Assembly (NCBI GenBank): GCA_009193035.1
Contig: SWDT01000084.1
Coordinates: forward strand, 62,001-126,000
DNA length: 64,000 bases
Source: Halicephalobus mephisto
Lineage: Eukaryota; Nematoda; Chromadorea; Rhabditida; Panagrolaimidae
Reading direction: 5' to 3'
Below the pieces are notes generated by a model. The model did not search any database, was not told the DNA's origin, and saw only the letters and a list, made by a program, of their open reading frames with translations. Both the position numbers and the translations under genes were made by a program. Every line of letters starts with the position of its first letter. Positions within the stretch are counted from its first letter, which is position 1. Positions 47,068-57,094 of this stretch are shown here, one piece after another.

Positions 47068-48954
47068 ATTCAAAGTTACAAAATATTTTAAAAATTTATT
47101 CTGGACTTCCGAAGTGTCAACGGAGTCGAAGGTAAAAAAGAGGAATAGGAAAAGAGAAGGGCAAAAAATACGTGTTCCGCGCCCACGTAAAAGAGGAAAA
47201 ACGGAGAAAGCAGGGTCTCGCAACGAAAGGAACTACGCAGGCGGGAAAACTTTCGTAATTATTATTATCAATTTTGTAAGAGATAAAGCTTGGCGTTTTT
47301 ATATATTTTGGCTGCGACTCGTTATTATCTACATCTGGGCCCGTCCAGTAGAACAAGTATAGACTCCGCAAACTCCTTACAGAAAATTTCAAAAATCACT
47401 AAAAAGTTGTTAAAAATTTCAAAATCCTATGAAATTCTCAAAAGTTTCAGAATCATCTACTAAATTTCGGAAGTTTCTATAAAAACTTCAAAAACTTTTA
47501 TAATATTCTAAAAATTTTCGAAATTTCGGAAACTTTAAAAATTCTACAGTATTTTAGAAATTTTTAGAATTCGTCATCAGATTTCAAAAATCCTACAATA
47601 TTTTTAAAATTTTGAGAATCTTCTACCTAATTTTCGAAACTTCAAGAATCTTCGAGATTCTATTTCCGGAATTTTTTACTAGATTCTAAAAATTTTCGAA
47701 ATTTAGAAAACTTTAAAAATTCTACAGTATTTTAGAAATTTTCAGAATTCGTCATCAGATTTCAAAAATTTTCCTAATATTTTTAAAATTTTGAGAATCT
47801 TCTACCTAATTTTCGAAACTTCAAGAATCTTCGAGATTCTCTGTCTTCGGAATTTTTTATTAGATTCTAAAAATTTTCGAAATTTCGGAAACTTTAAAAA
47901 TTCTACAGTATTTTAGAAATTTTCAGCATTCGTCATCAGATTTCAAAAATTTTCCATCAGATTTCAGTCATCGCAGGATAACTGAAAAAATTTTAACAGG
48001 CCTAAAATTTGGACTTGACAAAATTCGAAAATTTTATTTTTTCCAATATCTTATTCAAAAACGATTAAAATTAAGAAAATTGAAAAAAAATCACATGAGA
48101 CCAAAACTTAAATTTTACGATTTTTTGATAAATTTCTTTTTTTTTATCATTTCAGATTCGAAAACAATTTTCATCGATCAGTTTCAAACAGGTTCGGATT
48201 GATCAATTTTTTATTGATTTTTATTATTTTAAATTTTTTTTAAAATTTTAATTTTTTTTTAAATTTTATTTTTTTTAAATTTTAAATTTTCAAAAAATTC
48301 TAAAAACTCGAAAAATTTAAAAAATTTATTTTGAAAGATCTTTGAAAAAAAAAGTTCTTTTTTAATTTTTTAATTTGTTTTTGAATTTTTGAACTTTTGT
48401 TCGATTATTTCAAATACGTTATTTTCGTTTTTGAAGTACTGATTTCAGAAAAAAAATATTTTTAAAATATAATTCGACAATGATTGTAAATTTTTTAGTA
48501 AATCTGAATTTTAATAGAAAATTTTGGAATTTATTAAAATATTTTTAAATTTTTTCAGAATTTCTTAGAAATTTTTGGATTTTTCTAATTTTGATCAAAA
48601 ATTTTGAAATTTATTAAGAAATTTTATAATTTCCAAAATTTCTTAAAAATTTTTGGATTCTCCTAATTTTTATCAAAAATTTTAAAATTAAGAAATTTTA
48701 TAATTTCTAGAATCTAATAGAAAAATTCAAAATTTTCTAATTTTTGTTGATATTTCTAGAATCTAATAGAACTTTTTGAATTTTTCTAATTTTGATTAAA
48801 ATTTTTAGAATTTATTAAGAAATTTTATAATTTCCAGAATATCATAGAATCTTTTGAATTTCTAATTTTTTACCGAGAATTCTAGAATCTATAAAAATTT
48901 TAGAATTTATTTAAAAATATTCCTTTTAGAACCTAATATAAATTTCTGGAAATA
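47068..48954. other. Spacer between the divergent TWK genes
   Basis: About 1.9 kb. The left 300 bp is moderately GC-rich (GTAAAAGAGGAAAAACGGAG region). From 47470 to 47960 a unit of about 185 bp is repeated nearly three times (TTTAGAATTCGTCATCAGAT, CGAAACTTCAAGAATCTTCG). The rest is AT-rich with TTGAATTTTTCTAATTTTGA repeats. The promoters of both channels must lie here. Confidence 0.65.
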
Positions 48955-49358
48955 TCTGAAATTCCGAGTGGGGTAATTTGACGTGGGAGAACTTGGGGGA
49001 GTTGGGGGCTGTGATTTGATGAATTGGCTGGACTTTGCAGGGCCTGATGTCGGAGGAAGAGGAGATGGAGCTGTCCACCGTCACCTGGCCGCGGTCCCAG
49101 GTACCCTCTAAGATGCTTTCGGACATCCAGACGAGGACTAGGATCCAGGGGACCTTGGAGCATCTGAGGCTGAAGGCCAGGGACCCGGACACCCTCAAGT
49201 TGGTGAACAACCTGACGGACTTGCTGGCGAAGATGGACGGCGAAATGCACGTACAAGACCGGAGTCCTCCCCACACCGTCACTGCCAAGACCGGCACTGG
49301 CTTCTTCAAGAGAATCCGGAAGTCCACTCTCACCAACGAACCCTACTTCGATTCCATG
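48955..49358 (+). repeat. Inverted duplication, right arm (TWK first exon)
   Basis: Partner of 46668-47067. Sequence identity stops abruptly on both sides: in AT-rich spacer at 48955 and at the codon after GATTCCATG at 49358. Confidence 0.92.
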
Positions 49359-50165
49359 ATTCTCTGCTCCGAACCTGTCTCCAGAAGGAAATCCATTTCA
49401 ACGCAACTATCCGTCGGAACCGAAGGCAATCCTCCAGAAGTCCAGAATACCGTAATTCCTCTCTACGCGAAGATAATACCGTACTTTGTTTTATTTTTCC
49501 TGTGTTCTGCCTACGTGGTCTTCGGGGCTTTAGTTTTCCAGTATCTGGATCCGTCTTTGGGGAACAGAAGCTACCACGAAGTCTTCCTTCTGCCCTTCCA
49601 GACGTCGGTTACGATAGGCTGGGGCAACTTGCCGGTCTTGACTTCTGAAGGCAGACTGTTCTGTATCTTCTACGCCACTGTGGGAATCCCCCTGGCTTTG
49701 ACAACCCTAACGAGACTCGGAAAACTTATTTTTCCTGATTTCACAATTGACTGGATTCTGAATTCTGCTGTACTTAGACACTATCCAGGAACGAAGGACA
49801 CTATCCTCTCTTTCCCCGTCTTCAAAGCTTTGAGTTTCTTGGTAGCCCATCTCCTGGCCGGATTCGTCCTCTTCAACGGGTACCTGGCCGACATGGGGGT
49901 TGTGAAGTCCCTCTACTTCATCTACATGGCGATATCCATGATCGGATTCGGAGACATATCCCCCGAAACGAAGAACATGGCTCAGACCCTATTTGTTTGT
50001 TTTTATTTAATTTTTGGAACGATTTTTTTGTCCGTAATCCATGTTGCTATTTGTTACCATATCCAGAGATTTTTTTTCATTATTTTAAAAAATTATCTTT
50101 ATCAAAAATACTTTAAAAAAGGAACAATACCAAATAACTGTAATAAAACAAATAATAAAAGTTAA
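49047..50165 (+). CDS. Two-pore-domain potassium channel (TWK family), plus copy
   Basis: One uninterrupted 1119 bp frame encodes 372 residues. The start MSEEEEMELSTV follows GGACTTTGCAG by 6 nt, a likely trans-splice or 5' intron acceptor. Residues 1-104 are nearly identical to the sister gene; from there the channel body is clearly diverged. TM1 (IIPYFVLFFLCSAYVVFGAL), P1 filter TIGWG (189-193), TM2, a linker, TM3, P2 filter MIGFGDISP (from Met298), TM4 and a Lys/Asn-rich tail are visible. P1 has Trp in place of Tyr/Phe, and P2 has Met in place of the conserved Thr. Unlike the sister gene it lacks an intron before TM1. Dimeric background K+ channel by family; permeability is not certain with this filter. 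Confidence 0.9.
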   Translation: MSEEEEMELSTVTWPRSQVPSKMLSDIQTRTRIQGTLEHLRLKARDPDTLKLVNNLTDLLAKMDGEMHVQDRSPPHTVTAKTGTGFFKRIRKSTLTNEPYFDSMILCSEPVSRRKSISTQLSVGTEGNPPEVQNTVIPLYAKIIPYFVLFFLCSAYVVFGALVFQYLDPSLGNRSYHEVFLLPFQTSVTIGWGNLPVLTSEGRLFCIFYATVGIPLALTTLTRLGKLIFPDFTIDWILNSAVLRHYPGTKDTILSFPVFKALSFLVAHLLAGFVLFNGYLADMGVVKSLYFIYMAISMIGFGDISPETKNMAQTLFVCFYLIFGTIFLSVIHVAICYHIQRFFFIILKNYLYQKYFKKGTIPNNCNKTNNKS

Positions 50166-50580
50166 TTTTTTTAAGTTTTTGGACACTGTAGATTATTCAT
50201 TTTGGATACTATAAAATATTCATTTTTAGATTACTGTAGATTATTTATTTTTGGATACTGTAAAATATTTATTTTTAGATTACTGTAGGCTATTTATTTT
50301 TGGATACTGTAAAATAATTATCTTTAGATTACTGTAGGCTATTTATTTTTGATTACTGTAGATTATTCATTTTGGATACTGTAAAATATTTATTTTTAGA
50401 TTACTGTAAAATATTCATTTTTAGATTACTGTAGGTTATTCATTTTGAATACTGTAAAATAATCATTTTCAGATTACTGTAGATTATTCATTTTTGGATA
50501 CTGTAAAATAATCATTTTCAGATTACTGTAGATTATTCATTTTGGATACTGTAAAATATTTATTTTTAGATTACTGTAAA
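50166..50580. repeat. Minisatellite, TACTGTAGATTATTCATTTT
   Basis: About nine copies of a 45-48 bp double unit: GATTACTGTAGATTATTCAT and GGATACTGTAAAATATTTAT. It fills the gap between two convergent genes. Confidence 0.85.
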
Positions 50581-52525
50581 TCACTCATTTTTGGGATACT
50601 GTAGATTATTAATGGTTTCTTTCAATTTTTCGCTGTCTGAAGACAATTTGAGACAAACGGTCTTCATGGTTTCGATGTTTCCGCTTTCGAGGGCGGATTC
50701 GAAATAGGTCTCCTGGAAGAGGTTTCTGATTTCGTCCAGAATCTCGAATGAATCGTTAATCGGGGTTCTATCCACCAGCATGTCGTGTTCTGGAGACCTC
50801 AAGTAATCCGCAAGTTTCGAAATTTTCTAAAAATTAAAAAAATAAATTTTATAAAAATTGAAAAAAATAAATTTTATAAAAATTTAAAAAATAAATTTTC
50901 TAAATTACGGTAAAAATTTTTAAGATAATTTTGTACGGCCTGATATGGATCATTTTCGAAAATTTTCATCCAATTTCGGTCATTTTAGAATAATCTAATG
51001 TTATGTGAATCTTTCTGGAAAATCCTAATCCAGATTAAATTTTTCCGGAAGATGTTTTTCAGATTACTGTAGATCCTTCTACAAAGTTCTCGTCTGATCT
51101 GAATTATATCTCTTTGGGAAATCTTGGTCGAATTTTGTTTTTTCTTGAAAGTTCTTATTTAATTTAATACGGTATAGACTCTTCTAGAAAGTTCTTGTCT
51201 GACCTGATTTGGGCCCTTCTAGAACGTCCCCATCCGATCTCGTTGGGCTATTTCTGGGAAATTTCGATCGAATTTTGTTTTTTCTCGAAAGTTCTTATTT
51301 AATCTAATACGGTACAGATCTTTCTAGAGAGTTCTTTTTTAATCCCTTTTATCTTTTTTAAAAAATTGTAATTCATTATTTTCTAGAAAATTCTTTTTTA
51401 ATTTAATACGGTACAGATTTTTCTAGAAAGTTCTTTTTTAATCCCTTTTATCTTTTTTAGAAAATTGTAATTCATTATTTTCTAAAAAGTTCTTTTTTAA
51501 TTTAATACGGTACGAATTTTTCTAGAAAGTTCTTGTATGATTTCGTATGAATAATTTTCGAAGATTCTCATCTAATTTAAATAATTCCATAATATTGCGA
51601 CCAGATCCAAAAAAACCTAAGCTGTTGATCCATTTTTGAATAAAAATCTTAAATTATAAAAAAGCGGAAATGGACATTGATATCGAATAGTCTCGACAAG
51701 AATGCCAGAAATTTCACAAGGACTACAGTAATCTGCGCGTTAATATGGAATAGTCTCGACAAGAATGTCAGAGATCTCATAAGGACTACAGTAACCTACA
51801 CGTTAATATGGGATAGTCTCGACACGAATGTCAGAGATCTCATGAGGACTACAGTAATCTGCGCGTTAATATGGGATTATCTCGACGCGAATGTCAGAGA
51901 TTTCACAAGAACTACAGTAACCTGCGCATTGATCTTACGTAACAGTTGTTTCGTAATGTTATCCTACAACCAAAGAACTCTCCAGAAATGGGCTCCATTA
52001 CTCGTGATAAAAAATTTTTGAAATCATTTGTTTTTGGAACTTTTCGAATTACTGAACAAAATTAATAAATTACAGTACCTCGACTTCTTCTTCGATGTAC
52101 TCGAAGATTCTGAAACATTGCTTAATGTTCTCCAAAACACCGTATTCTTCGCTCGTCTGTGGAAAAACAGAATTATTTCCAATTTCGATTAATTTCAAAA
52201 ATGTCGGTTTTAATTTTTTTCGAATTTCTTCGTCGATTTCGTCAGAATTTTCCTCAAATAATCCACAAGTAAAATAATCTACAGTATCCTTCAGATTCAT
52301 TCCAATGATCCTAGCAGCCAATTCTACGGTGTAAAAAAGAGCCTTCTGAAGCCATTCTTTTGCTGATAGAGATTCAGATTCAGAAATCAGAAGATCAAGC
52401 GTCTGAAAAATCGTCAAAATTCTGTTCATTTTTTCTGCTGTGACTTCCGCAGGGTCTTCTGGAGACACAAATTTGAGTTCATAAAGTGACATCTCAAGCC
52501 ACAGTTGAATCCGTGTCTTTGTATT
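50581..52525 (-). CDS. Hypothetical all-helical acidic protein
   Basis: Not recognised. Exons 52525-52079 and 50826-50581 join in phase; starting from the ATG at 52492 the product has 219 residues. The frame stays open for 11 codons upstream of that ATG to a TTTAG acceptor, so the first exon is either trans-spliced or internal to a larger gene. Sequence is rich in Glu, Leu, Lys and Ile with predicted amphipathic helices throughout; no signal peptide or membrane segment. Clusters of acidic residues occur (SDEIDEEI and EYIEEEVE). The 1.25 kb intron contains a 62 bp minisatellite. The orphan exon at 53821-54107 on the same strand might belong to it. Confidence 0.65.
50950..51600. repeat. Degenerate repeat in the helical-protein intron
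   Basis: Units with TTTTTCTAGAAAGTTCTTTT, AATTTAATACGGTACAGATT and TCTGATCTGAATT; about six copies, spacing 100-130 bp. Confidence 0.65.
51670..51925. repeat. Minisatellite, 62-63 bp unit (GTCTCGACAAGAATG)
   Basis: Four copies of ATAGTCTCGACAAGAATGTC, AGAGATCTCATAAGGACTAC and AGTAATCTGCGCGTTAATAT. Near-multiple-of-three length leaves an open plus frame that is an artefact. Confidence 0.82.
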
Positions 52526-52539
52526 CTAAATTACTGTAA

Positions 52540-53095
52540 ATTACAAAAATTTAAAAAAGAACCAACTCTCAAGACGAAAGTTCCCAAAAAAGTGAAAATA
52601 ATATTTCTAAATCCACTACAGTAATAAAAAGTCGTTATAAAAAGTAGAATCTTATTATAAAAGTCCCTAAATACAGTAATAAACACTTTTGAATTTATTA
52701 CAGTAATAATAGTAAGAAAAAGTTATTCTTTTATAAAGCCAACTCTCAAGACGAAAGTTCCCAAAAAAGTAAAAATAATATTTCTAAATTCACTACAGTA
52801 ATAAAAAGCGGAATCTTATTATAAAAGTCCCTAAATACAGTAATAAACACTTTTGAATTTATTACAGTAATAATAGTAAGAAAAAGTTATTCTTTTATAA
52901 AGCCAACTCTCAAGACGAAAATGCCCAAAAAAGTAAAAATAATATTTCTTAATCCACTACAGTAATAAAAAGTTATAAAAAGTGGAATCTCACCACGAAA
53001 GTCCTTAAATACAGTAGTAAATACTTTTTTCAATTTATTACGATAATAGTAATAAGAAAAGACAGTGATTATGAAATGAGAACTCTTGTCATGAA
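52540..53095. repeat. Tandem repeat, about 180 bp unit (CTCAAGACGAAAGTTCCC)
   Basis: Three copies with AACTCTCAAGACGAAAGTTC, TATTTCTAAATCCACTACAG and ACTTTTGAATTTATTACAG; about 95% alike by eye. Confidence 0.85.
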
Positions 53096-53224
53096 GTCTA
53101 ACAATCACGACGAACTGTTCGTTTGCCAGTGCGAGTGGAAGTCCCAAAAATGGCTGTACAAAAATCATTCCTCCTCAACTCACATTGATTTCGAAATTTT
53201 TTTTATATAAACTTTCTTAATGAC

Positions 53225-53745
53225 TTAGTTGCCATTTCAGACTAATCTAAGTGCCAAAAACGATTGGTCTAAAAACGAAAAAAATAATCTTACGAAATCG
53301 GGGAACAAAAGCCGCAAAAAATCAACTGCCTGTTTTTCCTTTTTAGATGGCTCTACGACAGTTATCTCCCAGCGACGTTTGCTCTCTCTGTTTCGCAAGA
53401 TCCATCTCATTTTTATATTCATTTTTAATAATTAACTTAATATCTCGATTAAGTAAAAAATTAATCTAAAAAGAATTTCGAAATCAGTGAAAATCGAAAA
53501 AAACGGAAAACAAAGATCGCTGGAAATAACTCTCGTATAGCCTCAAATCGGTCTTGATTGCCATTCCAGGCCAGTCCAACCACGAGAAGACTGGTCTAAG
53601 GACGAGGCCGATCTCACGAAATCGAGAACAAATGGCTGTTGTTCCCCTTTGATTTGCTTTAGTTTCGAAGTTGTTTCTTTTTAAATTGAGATATTACTTT
53701 AACTACCAAAAAACCGATATAAAAATGAAAGATTAGTTCACGACA
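53225..53745. repeat. Two diverged copies of a roughly 200 bp segment
   Basis: TTGCCATTTCAGACTAATCT to about 53440 and TTGCCATTCCAGGCCAGTCC to about 53745 share ATTGGTCTAAAAACGA / ACTGGTCTAAGGACGA and ACGAAATCGNGAACAAA. No coding or RNA family assigned. Confidence 0.5.
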
Positions 53746-53820
53746 TAGGGGACCGAGTGTCACACAGAGATCAGAATGCCTCTAGACCAGCTTTTCCTCT
53801 TTTGGAACCAACCAACTTAC

Positions 53821-54107
53821 GGGATCTTTGACGAAGGCATAGATCCTCGGCCGGAGAAGACTCTCCACCGACTCTACTGCGGATCTTTGGTCTGTCAAGG
53901 AGAGAATGGATTCCGACCTTCCAGGCCCTGCGGGGGGTTGCCAGTAGGCATGGCAGATGGAATCGATGATGAAATTCTCGAATCTCTCAATTTTGTTTTG
54001 CCATTTTTCTCGCGTGCTTATCTGGTTCCCTGCTTGAGCATTGACTCCGTAAAGAAGTACGTCCACCTGTCTTTCGAACGTCATCTTCTCCCCCACAACC
54101 GACTTGG
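53821..54107 (-). CDS. Orphan coding exon, first 88 codons of an unrecognised gene
   Basis: Minus-strand exon bounded by TTTTTCAG at its 5' end and a consensus GTAAGT donor after codon 88. The ATG at 54084 opens MTFERQVDVLLYGVNAQAGN; later YAFVKDP ends the exon in phase 0. Base composition is balanced, as in other exons here. A possible next exon (PFLGLPLAL, acceptor before 53150) runs into a tandem repeat and cannot be closed. Its 5' end lies only 44 nt after the 3' end of the U2 snRNA on the same strand. The plus strand is also open but has no splice logic. Confidence 0.5.
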
Positions 54108-54150
54108 CTGAAAAACCTCCTCTCAGTTCTCGATCACTCTCCCCCCACAG

Positions 54151-54337
54151 GGGGATGGGCCGTTCCCGGCGGTAGGTGCAATACCGGGTCGACCCGCGGT
54201 AGGAGAGGAGCAAGCTCCTGCAACCCACCAGGTCCCAAAAATTGATAATAGGTATGTCACAATAGTGACAACGAACCTATTATGGTTCGTAGAACAGATA
54301 CTACACTTTGATCTTAGCCAATAGGCCGAGAAGCGAT
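54151..54337 (-). ncRNA. U2: U2 spliceosomal snRNA
   Basis: Core component of the spliceosome that pairs with the intron branch point. The 5' end reads ATCGCTTCTCGGCCTATTGG and CTAAGATCAAAGTGTAGTAT, including the branch-recognition GTAGTA. Stem IIa is kept as ACGAACC/GGTTCGT with ATAATA as loop, and stem IIb as TGTCAC/GTGACA. The Sm site is AATTTTTGG. Stem III has GGAGCTTGCTCC and stem IV ends in CGCCGGGAACGGCCC. Length is about 187 nt, like nematode U2. Stem II primary sequence differs from the common metazoan one but pairing is preserved, so it looks functional. The 3' end is estimated. Confidence 0.95.
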
Positions 54338-55411
54338 ACTGAGTCGCGTTTGCTGCGGCCTAAATGCGTTGGGGTCGGTTCGAAGAGGACGCAGAGCGCG
54401 CGTTGGGCAGACGGCGAGAGAAATGTCTTTCTTCTTTTTTGAAAAGAAGTGGTCGCGGTTGAGACTACTTTTGTCGATTTCGAAATTTTGAATTAATTCT
54501 AATTTTAAAATACAAATTCAAAAATTACGAAAATCCACAGGTTTAATTACATCAAAAGCTGTTAGTTATGAACTCCTGAGAGAAATTTGGACCGCGTTCA
54601 AAAGCAAAGTTTCAAATCGCACTGGTACTTTTCGAAATTTAAATTTTTCTAAAAATTTAATTTTTTTGAATTTAAATATTTCTAAAAATTCTAATTTTTT
54701 TGAATTTAAATATTTCTAAAAATTCTAATTTTTTTAAATTTAAATATTTCTAAAAATTTTTATTTGTTAATATTTAAATATTTTGGAAATTCTAGTTTTT
54801 TTAAATAAAAAAATTTGCTTTATCTGAATTGATAGTTGGGATTTAACTAGATTTTTAAAGTTCAAACATGACCTATAAGTCGTGTTTTAACACAAAAAGT
54901 CCAAATTTCGACCTCGAACTCTGAGTTCCAACTTTGATAAAACGGACCACTGGCCGATGCACGGGGTATTCTTTTTAGAACCAACGTTTCACGTGAGTTT
55001 CGCTTAAGTAACGACAGGCAACTTTCGGGACAGGAGCCGGAAGTATATTAATAATTGCCGGATCGCAGCTAGGGGTTCCTGATCCGCGGATAGACGAGAA
55101 ACGTATAAAATAACTTTATAGAGCCACAGGCACGAGACAAAAACAACTCTAAAAAATTGCGCAATCTCCCTAAATCCCCGCCAACGCACAATCGTACCCC
55201 TTTCGTTGATCCTCAGGGTACTTCCCTTCGGGACCAAAGTTGTACAAGCTTCCACTCAAATGGATAGTGCCCGATCCAGCAATAATCCTTAACAAACCAC
55301 AAACAACTGAATATCACTCCACAAAAGACGACCTAGTGTCACTCATGCTTTCGAAAAATCGCAATTTTGTTAAATTTATTTTTTTGGATTAAAGAAATCC
55401 AATAAACGAAC
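54338..55411. other. Interval upstream of U2, no gene called
   Basis: The first 90 bp should hold the U2 promoter (a PSE-type element is expected but was not identified with certainty). 54480-54800 is AT-rich with TTAAATATTTCTAAAAATTC repeats. 54960-55260 is a GC-richer island with an 83-codon minus frame that contains no Met and is bounded by a stop; it is not called as a gene. Confidence 0.5.
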
Positions 55412-55653
55412 TTACTCTAAATCCTGATTGATACCGCAATTAAAAAATAAAAACTCACCGAACAGATGGATCAAAGAAGCAAACAAAATCGAAAAATTTA
55501 ATTTGTTTAAATTTGAAATTGTATTTTTTGTAAACTTGATATAGTGCAAAATAGGAATAAAAATAAAAAAGTAAAGTAAAAAAATAAAAATAAAAAGTAA
55601 AATAAAAAAATAAAAAGTAAAGTAAAAAGTAAAGTAAAAAAGTAAAAACTCAC
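55412..55653 (-). other. Uncertain 3' end of the Lys/Glu/Val-repeat gene
   Basis: The minus strand is open to a TAA at 55412-55414. A second GTGAGTTTTTA donor occurs at about 55460, so one more short exon may exist. The intervening AGTAAAAAGTAAAATAAAAA repeat is low complexity. Confidence 0.35.
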
Positions 55654-56960
55654 CGATTTCGATGACTTTTTTGAAAGGCTGGGAATTCCTGACGTATCCG
55701 ACGAAGTAACTTTTGTCCAATTCGCTTTTTTCTGATTCTTTTTCCTCCAATCTCGAAACTATAAAAACGAACTCGTCAGATTCGTCCGGGATTCTCCTCG
55801 TTGAAGACCACTTCAGTTGGGGTCCGGCGTCTTCAGAAGACAGTTGATCTTCAAAAATTTCTTCGAAAATTTGTTTTTTGACTTCTTCTTTTTTTTTTTC
55901 TGATTCTTCCAATTTTTCTTTTTTTTTCGATTTTTTTCCGAATTTCGTTGATTTTTTTTCTTTTTTTAATAAATTAGAAATCGGAGGTACAGTATCCTGA
56001 GTTCTCTGAGAATCCGGAACTGTCTGGATTCTGGAGGACTCAAAGTCAGAAATGAAGGTGTTTTCAGGAAGACAGATCAGCTGGGGAACATTCCGGCAGA
56101 TTACGATAAAAATACATCGGAATTCTGTGGAAAAATCCATCATGAAATTTCGAAAAGGTGTTACATCCTAAAAATTCATTTTTTAAATTTATTTTTTAAA
56201 ATTTAAAAAATTTCGAAATTTATTTTTTAAAATTTAAAAAATTTCGAAATTTATTTTTTTTTAATTTAAAAAATTTTGGAATTTTTTCGAATTTTAATTT
56301 TTTTTGAATTTTATTAATTTTAAAAAGAACCTGTTGATGAATGAAATTTGCTAAAATGCTGTCTTCGACGTCTTCTAGTTGAAGTCGTAAATGTCTTAGA
56401 ATCCACATTTGAGAAGTTTCTTGTTCATCGATTTCTGGTTCCTCGAACACAGAAGAGGACTGGTCTGGGGCCTTCTTGACTTCTATGGTCTCTGTGGGTT
56501 GCTTGGAGTCCTTAGAGTTTTTGAGTTTCTTCGGTTCTTTCGATCCTTTCACTTGATAGAGTTCCTTGACCTCATTGACCTTCTTGGCCTTTTTAGTCAT
56601 CTTGATTTTCTTAGGTTCCTTCGCCTCCTTGATTTGATAGAGTTCTTTGACTTCATTGACTTCCTTGGCCTTCTTAGATCCCTTCACCTCCTTGACTTGA
56701 TAGAGCTCCTTGACCTCATTGACTTCTTTGGCTTGATAGATTTCTTTGACCTCCTTGACCTTCTTAGATCCCTTCACCTCCTTGACCTCATTGACTTTCT
56801 TAGGTTCCTTGACTTCCTTGACCTTCTTGATTTCGTTGATCTTCTTACCTTCGGCTTTACTCCCATGATAATCCTTCGATTTCGACCTTTTCTTACTCTT
56901 GACGGGGGACGGGGGTCTGGGGAAGAGGGTCATTGGGACTTTCGTGGGCTTCGTCGGCAT
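55654..56960 (-). CDS. Lys/Glu/Val-repeat protein (3' end uncertain)
   Basis: Not recognised as a family. Exons 56960-56331 (210 codons) and 56167-55654 (171 codons plus one base) join in phase. Residues about 40-165 are a repetitive charged tract built on VNEVKELYQVKE and KEVKGSKKAKE, four main copies, probably disordered or coiled. The N-terminus is Pro/Lys-rich (MPTKPTKVPM). Exon 2 encodes a more regular domain with Cys-Ile-Phe-Ile-Val and an EKKSTKFGKKSKKKEK stretch, ending VIEIG at a GTGAGT donor. Downstream exons were not resolved: reading through the intron stays open to 55412 and yields a Phe/Leu/Ile-rich stretch, which is probably a by-product of its TTTTAC repeats. It lies 134 bp behind the Sre gene on the same strand. 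Confidence 0.6.
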
Positions 56961-57094
56961 TTCGAGAACAGACGAAAACGGAAAATTGAACAACTTGGGA
57001 CTTTACAAATGCCGGTTTTTCCGCTTGAATTAATCCGTTTTTCAACGAGGAAATAATTTTATTTTTTTTTGTACAAAAAATAATTTTAAAAAAT

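Noticed and set aside
48926..49336. 136- and 113-codon minus frames over the right TWK arm (and matching plus frames over the left arm)
   Set aside because: Antisense of a real coding exon; they are open only because the exon is GC-rich.
53776..54111. 111-codon plus-strand frame opposite the orphan exon
   Set aside because: No acceptor or donor logic, and it runs into U2; the minus strand has matched splice signals and a better start.
55004..55255. 83-codon minus frame resembling a small membrane protein
   Set aside because: Starts at GTG right after a stop, contains no Met and has no acceptor, so no way to be translated was found.
56409..57056. 215-codon Leu/Asp-rich plus frame
   Set aside because: Antisense shadow of the Lys/Glu/Val repeats; no independent signals.
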